NCBI GenBank assembly: GCA_031553655.1
Contig: JAVBLG010000101.1
Location: 8,177-72,176 of the forward strand
From: JAVBLG01 sp031553655
Lineage (GTDB): Bacteria; Desulfobacterota; Desulfovibrionia; Desulfovibrionales; Desulfovibrionaceae
Direction of reading: 5' to 3'
DNA: 64,000 nt
The notes beneath the pieces were generated by a model. It searched no databases and was not told the DNA's origin. It saw only the letters and a list, made by a program, of their open reading frames with translations. Each line of letters begins with the position of its first letter. Positions within the stretch are counted from its first letter, which is position 1. This document shows positions 58,826 to 64,000 of the stretch, in pieces. The translations under genes and the position numbers were made by a program.

Positions 58826-59112
58826 TTAAAATTTTTTACATAACAACGTAATGCAATAAAAATGCATATGGCATAAAAAGTGCTTTGCTTTTATGCCTTT
58901 ATATAATTTTTTTTTTGAAATTATCCATTACCTGATCAGGAGTGTTTTAAAGGCCAGAGCCAAGGCCATAATATTTGCCCTGGACGACACACTACGTTAT
59001 ATTCCAATGACTACCCCGTTCCAAAAGCGCAATTTTCTTTGCCAGGGAACAAAATTTATTTCTTTAAAGACAGCCCTTGACGGTATCAATTCAAATAAAC
59101 AGGAGGGAACCA

Positions 59113-60147
59113 ATGAGAAAACATGAACTCACCCTGTTTTTTCTACTTACTATCGCCTCAAGCCTGCTGCTTTTCGCTGGCGCGGCTCTGGCCGATGACA
59201 AAAAAATAACCGCTATTTTCATTAACAACACCCCGTTGGAAATCATGTGGGTGAAACTGAACGCCAACACAGAAGAAGGTTCGGGCAGCATGGGCGGCGG
59301 ATTCAATGCTCCGCCCGGCACGGATTGCGGCCTTGGCTTCGGCGGAGCCGTGGAGCTGACCGAAATCAATCTGGACATGGGGCTTTACCGCTTCAAATTC
59401 ACCGACCTATCCGCATTGAAAGGCCATAACCAACTGAACCTTGGCGTGGGACTTGACGATAAAAATATCCCCTTTTTGGAATTTAAGGCGGAAGGAAACG
59501 CCGAGCCCCTGCGCGTGAAAGGGGAATTATCCAATATATTACCGGATAAAATTGAAAAAATCGTCCCCTTGAGCGAGCTTTTGCATACTGAAACCATGGC
59601 CGAAGTACGCAAAGTGGCTGAAGGACATGTGCGCGACATGGAAAAAGGCAAGGCCCTGGAGCTTGTTGTTGAAGCTGGCGGCCAATTATGGCTGGCCTCG
59701 GTTTTGGCCGACGGCGATTCCGGCAGTGTTATTTCAGATTACAAAGAAGAAGAAGCCAAGCCCGGTGTGATAGTTATGCGCATCGAAAAGAAAGAATCCA
59801 CCATACAGGCCGCCTTCGAGACCGTATACGCCATGGGCATGCGCCCATGGTTCATGCAGTTCAAGGAAGGCACGGAAATGAACACCACCGCAATGCTCAA
59901 AATGCGCGAGGAAGAGCCGGATCTGGAAAAGGCCCGGCAAAGGACGCTTGATGCCTTCCTTACCTCACGCCCACAAAATTATCCCGGATCCATTGGTGTC
60001 CTGCTCATTCCTGAACAAGCCTACAAAGACGCTTTGAAAGATAAACCTTTCAGGGCCGCCGGTTGGCTGATCCGTTGCAGTAACTCAATCGTTCTGGAAC
60101 TGCGTTTCATTCCCGATTGCAGCGCTCTGGTTTCAAATACGAAATAG
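59113..60147 (+). CDS. Secreted protein of unknown function (paralogue B)
   Basis: A 344-residue protein from ATG 59113 after GGAGGG. It has a signal peptide (LFFLLTIASSLLLFAGAALA, cleaved at ALADDK). It then follows the same plan as the preceding gene: TAIFINNTPLEIMWVKLNAN, a glycine-rich segment (SGSMGGGFNAPPGTDCGLGF) not found in paralogue A, a central EKIVPLSELLHTETMAEVRK part, and a C-terminal YAMGMRPWFMQFKEGTEMNT. Both end in a run that includes GWLIRCSNSIVLELRFIPD or its like. The family is unknown to me. Confidence 0.75.
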   Translation: MRKHELTLFFLLTIASSLLLFAGAALADDKKITAIFINNTPLEIMWVKLNANTEEGSGSMGGGFNAPPGTDCGLGFGGAVELTEINLDMGLYRFKFTDLSALKGHNQLNLGVGLDDKNIPFLEFKAEGNAEPLRVKGELSNILPDKIEKIVPLSELLHTETMAEVRKVAEGHVRDMEKGKALELVVEAGGQLWLASVLADGDSGSVISDYKEEEAKPGVIVMRIEKKESTIQAAFETVYAMGMRPWFMQFKEGTEMNTTAMLKMREEEPDLEKARQRTLDAFLTSRPQNYPGSIGVLLIPEQAYKDALKDKPFRAAGWLIRCSNSIVLELRFIPDCSALVSNTK

Positions 60148-60524
60148 GCCCGCACTGATAGCAATCAAGAAATGAAGGAATGGAAGACATTATTAGATTT
60201 ACAGGCGAGAGCTTTTGAAGTATTATAAAACGGTATCGAGAATATGTTCTATAAATGGAATGGTTTACACTTAAAATTGTGAGCCCTTCTTTCGTTATCA
60301 GGGGGAAATATCCCGCTCCTATCCTGCTATTTTACGGTGTGGCATCATAAAATAGCGATTCGTTGAAATTTGTTCCCGCTCCTGCCTGCCCGTATAGAGT
60401 CTCTTGTTTTTTATCCTCTTTTTTTATTGCGATGTTATGCCGTCATAAGGCGTATTACAACCATGATGGCACTTCGTTTCTTCACTCACATCCATCGGGA
60501 ATTCCCGGACATACGGAGAATCAA
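60148..60524. other. Intergenic region upstream of the permease with a 9-bp inverted repeat
   Basis: No gene. GCTATTTTA (60326-60334) and TAAAATAGC (60348-60356) form a perfect dyad 169 bp before the permease start. No purine-riboswitch core is visible. Confidence 0.5.
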
Positions 60525-61874
60525 ATGGCAGTCTTGGAAGAAGAAAAAAGCGTTGGCATAATTTTCGGTCTCGAAGACAGTCCGCCAATAGGGAAATCGC
60601 TTCTGACCGCGCTTCAACACCTGATGTCGATGGTGATAAGCATTGGAGCGCCCCCACTGGTAGTCTGTCAGGCTCTGGGTTTTTCCGCCGAGATTACCAC
60701 TTATATGGTGAATATGGCCTTCTTTATCTCAGGCGTGGGCACTTTTATTCAAACCCGCCGCTTCGGCCCCGTGGGCTCAGGCCTTTTAAATATCCAGGCC
60801 ACCAGTTTTATCTTTCCCGCCGCCTTCATAGCCATGGGCTCTACTTTTCTGGCGGAAGGCAAGAGCCCTGAACAAGTAGTAGCCCTTATGAGCGGGGCCA
60901 CCCTGATGGGCTCCATCATCCAGATGGCCTTAAGCCGCATGACCAAACTGCTGAATCATGTATTCACCCCTCTGGTTTGCGGCGTTACCGTGACCATGGT
61001 AGGCGTATCCCTCATCGGCATGGCCATGCAAAAATTTTTGGGCGGCTCCCACCAAAGCGCGGACTATGCATCCATACGCAACATACTCCTGGGCCTGTCG
61101 GTCCTTGTAACCATCATAATTTTCAATGCCTTCAAAAGCCCCCTGGCTCGCATGAGCGCCATGCTACTTGGCTTCGCGGTAGGCATCATCTTGGCTGCCG
61201 CCATGGGCATGCTGAAAACCGTACCGGAAGCAACTCAGTTCTACACCATCCCCATGCCCTTCAAATACGGTTTCGACTTCAGCTTTTCGGGCTTCATCTC
61301 CATCGCGCTTCTCTACATCATAGTCACTGTCGAAGTTACGGGCGACCTTTCGGCCACATGCATGCTTTCCTGCGAGCAAACCTGTGGTCCCAAATTCATC
61401 AGTCGCCTTGCGGGGGGTATTCTTGGCGGAGGCGTCTCTTCGTTCATCGCGGGAATCTTCAACTCTTTTCCCACGGCCATCTTCGCCCAGAACAGCGGAG
61501 TCATCCAGCTCACCGGCAACGCCAGCCGCCATGTGGGTAAGTATATAGCCCTGTTCCTGGTGCTTTTGGGCTGCCTGCCAGTGCTGGGGCAAGGTTTTCA
61601 AGTCATCCCTGAGCCGGTGTTGGGCGGGGCTCTGCTGCTTCTGTTCGGCATGATAACCACCACCGGCCTCCGCATAATATTCAGCGAGCCGGTCACTCGC
61701 CGAGGCATTCTGATCCTGAGTTTATCCCTGGGGCTTGGCGTGGGCGTGGCCTTTCATCCCGAATGTGTGCGTAACTTTCCGACCTGGCTGGCCGATCTGC
61801 TCCACTCCTCCGTTGCTGTGTGTGGCTTGACGGCTATAATTGCCAACTTGCTGTTGCCCAAATTCGAATGCTGA
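60525..61874 (+). CDS. NCS2-family uracil/xanthine permease
   Basis: A 449-residue inner-membrane protein from ATG 60525 after GGAGAA, with about 12-14 hydrophobic helices. The N-terminal ALQHLMSMVISIGAPPLVVC and the FIQTRRFGPVGSGLLNIQAT region are NCS2-like, as are the motif EVTGDLSATCMLSCEQTCGP with the conserved Glu, SFIAGIFNSFPTAIFAQNSG with the conserved Asn-x-Phe, and the late AVCGLTAIIANLLLP. It imports uracil, xanthine or uric acid by proton symport; which one cannot be told. Intact, followed by a strong terminator. Confidence 0.93.
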   Translation: MAVLEEEKSVGIIFGLEDSPPIGKSLLTALQHLMSMVISIGAPPLVVCQALGFSAEITTYMVNMAFFISGVGTFIQTRRFGPVGSGLLNIQATSFIFPAAFIAMGSTFLAEGKSPEQVVALMSGATLMGSIIQMALSRMTKLLNHVFTPLVCGVTVTMVGVSLIGMAMQKFLGGSHQSADYASIRNILLGLSVLVTIIIFNAFKSPLARMSAMLLGFAVGIILAAAMGMLKTVPEATQFYTIPMPFKYGFDFSFSGFISIALLYIIVTVEVTGDLSATCMLSCEQTCGPKFISRLAGGILGGGVSSFIAGIFNSFPTAIFAQNSGVIQLTGNASRHVGKYIALFLVLLGCLPVLGQGFQVIPEPVLGGALLLLFGMITTTGLRIIFSEPVTRRGILILSLSLGLGVGVAFHPECVRNFPTWLADLLHSSVAVCGLTAIIANLLLPKFEC

Positions 61875-61895
61875 AATCACAAATTTAACATCTTG

Positions 61896-61949
61896 ATATA
61901 ATCGGTAATCCCCGGTTTTCCGGAGATTACCGATTATATTTATCTTTTG
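61896..61949 (+). terminator. Strong intrinsic terminator after the NCS2 gene
   Basis: ATATAATCGGTAATC (61896-61910) pairs fully with GATTACCGATTATAT (61925-61939), with a further CCGG-TTTT-CCGG at the tip, and TTTATCTTTT follows. Confidence 0.85.
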
Positions 61950-62018
61950 TAAATCCTCAAAATCGGGCATAACAAAAACCTGTTGTGGTAGGGGCTATTC
62001 TACAAAGATGGAGCCATA

Positions 62019-62939
62019 ATGCCTGTAGACTTGCGGATTATTTATATGAAGCTCTTGGCTGTTGCCACTATATGGGGCGGAACATTTGTTGCCGGGCGCC
62101 ATTTGGGTGGGGGCGTCGCCCCACTGGTATCCGCCAGTGTGCGCTTTTTTTTGGCAAGTGCCGCGCTCGCGCTTTACCTCATGGTCACACGCACGCCTGT
62201 GCCAGTTCCCTCAAAAAAGAAAATGCTGCATCTGGCTATGCTCGGCTTTTTTGGGGTTTTCATGTATAATGTGTGCTTTTTTTACGGATTAAGCCATACC
62301 ACCGCTTCGCGCGCATCACTGGTTGTGGCGCTTAATCCGGCAATGATCGCCCTTGCCTCATTCTGCTTTTTCCACGAAAAATTACAAAAAATACAAATTT
62401 TAGGAGTGCTCTTCTGCATTCTGGGTGCCGGCCTGGTCATTATCAGCCGCGACGAAGGCGCGCTGTCCGGCTCGCTATACGGCGACATCATAATTCTCGG
62501 CTGTGTGGTCAGTTGGGTCGTCTACAGTGTATTTTCCCGCGATCTTTCTCAAACTCTCGGGCCATTGCTCACAGTTAGCTATTCAATATGGTTCGGCACC
62601 GCAATGTTGTGTGCCGCAACCCTGTGCGTGGAAGGCGGCAAGGTTTTCGCTTCGCTGCCGGCCATAACAGCCCCGCAATGGGTAAGCCTTCTGTATTTGG
62701 GAATCGTGGGCTCGGCAATCGCCTATATATGGTATTATGACGCCATACGCCAAATCGGCGCTACCCGCTCTGGAGCATTCATCGCGCTGAATCCGGTCAC
62801 CGCCGTATTATTCGGAATGCTTCTGTTCGGAGAAGTTCTCGCTCCGGCGGCATGCTTTGGCGGCATGCTCGCCATCGCCGGCATTTATCTGTGCAATGCT
62901 GGTAAGCAATCGTCAAATTTGAACCTCAAAAAACCATGA
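62019..62939 (+). CDS. EamA/RhaT-family (DMT) transporter
   Basis: A 306-residue protein with ten predicted hydrophobic segments in two EamA repeats: LLAVATIWGGTFVAGRHLGG opens the first; GDIIILGCVVSWVVYSVFSR, YLGIVGSAIAYIWYYDAIRQ, IALNPVTAVLFGMLLFGEVL belong to the second. Family members export amino acids or metabolites in the inner membrane. The first ATG at 62019 is used; a start at 62046 is possible. It is followed by the TetR gene in the same direction after about 230 bp. Confidence 0.92.
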   Translation: MPVDLRIIYMKLLAVATIWGGTFVAGRHLGGGVAPLVSASVRFFLASAALALYLMVTRTPVPVPSKKKMLHLAMLGFFGVFMYNVCFFYGLSHTTASRASLVVALNPAMIALASFCFFHEKLQKIQILGVLFCILGAGLVIISRDEGALSGSLYGDIIILGCVVSWVVYSVFSRDLSQTLGPLLTVSYSIWFGTAMLCAATLCVEGGKVFASLPAITAPQWVSLLYLGIVGSAIAYIWYYDAIRQIGATRSGAFIALNPVTAVLFGMLLFGEVLAPAACFGGMLAIAGIYLCNAGKQSSNLNLKKP

Positions 62940-63134
62940 ACAGCGGCAGAAGGCTTTGAACCATCTCCGAAGAAACGTTCATCAACATACTCACCAGGCC
63001 GATAGCTCAAACTTCTCCGCGAATGTGCCCGGGAAAAAAATTCCATAGCCTGCCGCTCATATCAACCTCGCCTCTACGCGACATAAAGCATTCATCCAGT
63101 GGAGCCATTTATTTTCAGTAAAATTTGGACTTGC

Positions 63135-63162
63135 AATTAATTAATTGATTGGTTAATTAATT
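63135..63162. promoter_or_regulatory. 10-bp inverted repeat before the TetR gene
   Basis: AATTAATTAA (63135-63144) and TTAATTAATT (63153-63162) with an 8-nt spacer end 4 bp before the TetR ATG. Typical position for an autoregulatory operator. Confidence 0.6.
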
Positions 63163-63166
63163 ATGC

Positions 63167-63838
63167 ATGAATAACAAAATTGCAAAAAATATAGTCAAAG
63201 GCCGCCCTCCGGCCCGCAAAGGCGAAGATAAACGGGAACACATTCTCGACAATGCCCTCACCCTGTTCGCGTCGCAGGGCATTGACGGGACCACCGTAGC
63301 ACAAATAGCCGAGGCTTCCGGGGTAACTTCGGCCATGGTGCATTACTATTTCAACAATCGCAAAGGCCTTTTGGACGCGCTGGCAACAGAACGGCTGGCC
63401 CCGGCCCTGGAATATATCTGGGGGGGAGTTTCGGGAGAAGCGCTGACAAATCCGCGTCTGCTGGTGACTGAATTTGTGGATCGCCTGCTCGAAACTGTGG
63501 AACGGATGCCGCAGCTCCCACTTTTGTGGAGCCGCGAAATTTTGAATGCCGGGGGCAAATTACGGGAACGGGTTATGGCCCTTATCCCTCTGGACAAATT
63601 CGACAAGGCCTGCCGCGCCCTTGCCGAAGCCCAGCAAAAAGGAAAAATTAACTCGGAGATTATTCCCTCCATGGTGATATCTTCGGCCATGAGCGTTATT
63701 ATGCTCCCTCTTGCCGCCAGAGAAATTCTTGGCAAAATTCCACTCGTTCCCGCCATGGACAGAGCCATGTTGCGGCGGCACGCGCTCGCCCTGCTGTTGA
63801 ACGGCCTGTGCTTCAACCAGCAAGGCAATTGTGAATAA
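63167..63838 (+). CDS. TetR-family regulator (CecR/YbiH-like)
   Basis: A 223-residue regulator. The N-terminal HTH is clear: REHILDNALTLFASQGIDGT, then TVAQIAEASGVTSAMVHYYF and NNRKGLLDAL. The C-terminal helical domain (LPLLWSREILNAGGKLRERV) fits the CecR/YbiH group that controls HlyD-linked efflux genes. The next gene encodes an HlyD-type lipoprotein, as in that locus. The A+T-rich palindrome just upstream is the likely operator. Confidence 0.9.
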   Translation: MNNKIAKNIVKGRPPARKGEDKREHILDNALTLFASQGIDGTTVAQIAEASGVTSAMVHYYFNNRKGLLDALATERLAPALEYIWGGVSGEALTNPRLLVTEFVDRLLETVERMPQLPLLWSREILNAGGKLRERVMALIPLDKFDKACRALAEAQQKGKINSEIIPSMVISSAMSVIMLPLAAREILGKIPLVPAMDRAMLRRHALALLLNGLCFNQQGNCE

Positions 63839-63868
63839 TAGATGAGGTTTCAGACCATAAAGGAAATT

Positions 63869-64000
63869 ATGATGAAGAGGCATGGAATCACGTTTGTTTT
63901 TTCTTTATTACTGGCGTTTGCGGGCGGGTGCGGCGAATCACAGGAGAATATTTTTCAAGGATATGTGGAGGGTGAGTATGTGTATTTGTCTTCGTCCCGT
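63869..64000 (+). CDS. HlyD/MFP-type efflux lipoprotein (3' end outside window)
   Basis: The first 44 codons from ATG 63869 (a second ATG one codon later is possible; AAGGA upstream). A lipoprotein signal reads GITFVFSLLLAFAGGCGESQ, lipobox AGGC near residue 20, and is followed by NIFQGYVEGEYVYLSSS, the opening of HlyD/YbhG-like membrane fusion proteins. It begins 30 bp after the TetR gene and is probably co-transcribed with an ABC exporter beyond the window. Confidence 0.8.
   Translation, partial: MMKRHGITFVFSLLLAFAGGCGESQENIFQGYVEGEYVYLSSSR

Noticed and set aside
60148..60524. Purine riboswitch upstream of the NCS2 permease
   Set aside because: No conserved P1/J2-3 core or two kissing loops of the purine class could be found; only a 9-bp dyad.
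1..64000. CRISPR arrays, rRNA or complete tRNA genes
   Set aside because: No spaced short direct repeats were seen, and no cloverleaf or rRNA signature was recognised when reading both strands; a covariance-model scan would be decisive.

Overview
The window (about 52% G+C by eye) looks like the chromosome of an anaerobic sulfate-reducing deltaproteobacterium, most likely a Desulfovibrio-like member of the Desulfovibrionaceae. The main evidence is a periplasmic selenocysteine-containing formate dehydrogenase (fdhA with an in-frame TGA at 33057-33059, plus fdhB) next to fdhE and fdhD. Supporting evidence is the many short phage-type regulators and Tat-exported redox proteins. No database search was possible; family names rest on motif recognition.

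Layout. (1) 1-3.9 kb: an RND efflux operon (permease cut by the window edge, membrane-fusion lipoprotein) reads leftward and faces a MerR-family regulator. A 19-bp-spacer promoter between them suggests MerR-type activation. (2) 3.9-18.4 kb: an accessory island. It starts with a truncated ISL3 transposase that breaks a nuclease gene. Next comes a type I restriction-modification operon (XRE regulator, hsdM, hsdS, a DUF5655/nuclease-like gene, hsdR and a lamin-tail + TIR-like effector gene), then decayed toxin-antitoxin modules and small phage-type regulators. It ends in a broken tyrosine integrase beside a sequence that looks like the 3' end of tmRNA (ssrA), a typical island attachment site. (3) 18.5-30.5 kb: a mosaic of intact small metabolic and regulatory genes (GyrI-like, YjbR, WYL regulator, nitroreductase, HxlR, copper ATPase with a fused CopZ-like domain, MBL hydrolase, HD phosphohydrolase, alpha/beta hydrolase) and many gene fragments. 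(4) 30.6-36.3 kb: the formate dehydrogenase locus fdhD-fdhE <-> fdhA-fdhB. (5) 36.3-40.3 kb: a VapBC-type module, a truncated Fic gene, an AraC/cupin pair and a broken AlbA_2 gene. (6) 40.4-51.1 kb: two divergent groups of secreted or Tat-exported redox and hydrolase genes (ABM monooxygenase, SDR, CMD, cyclophilin-like, cupin, hydrolase remnant; DUF362, two aldo/keto reductases, an amidohydrolase-like protein), followed by two AraC regulators. This looks like one catabolic or detoxification unit of unknown substrate. (7) 51.2-64 kb: IS remnants, acoAB-type TPP dehydrogenase E1 genes, a split ThrE-type exporter, the ABC-F ATPase Uup, two related secreted proteins of unknown function, an NCS2 purine/uracil permease, an EamA transporter, and a TetR regulator before an HlyD-type lipoprotein cut by the window end.

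Two things stand out. The restriction-modification operon carries two extra, translationally coupled genes, one of them a predicted TIR-type nucleotide-binding effector; this is the best candidate for an undescribed defence arrangement. The window is also rich in pseudogenes: about twenty truncated or frameshifted genes, several broken at homopolymer runs of 7-8 bases.
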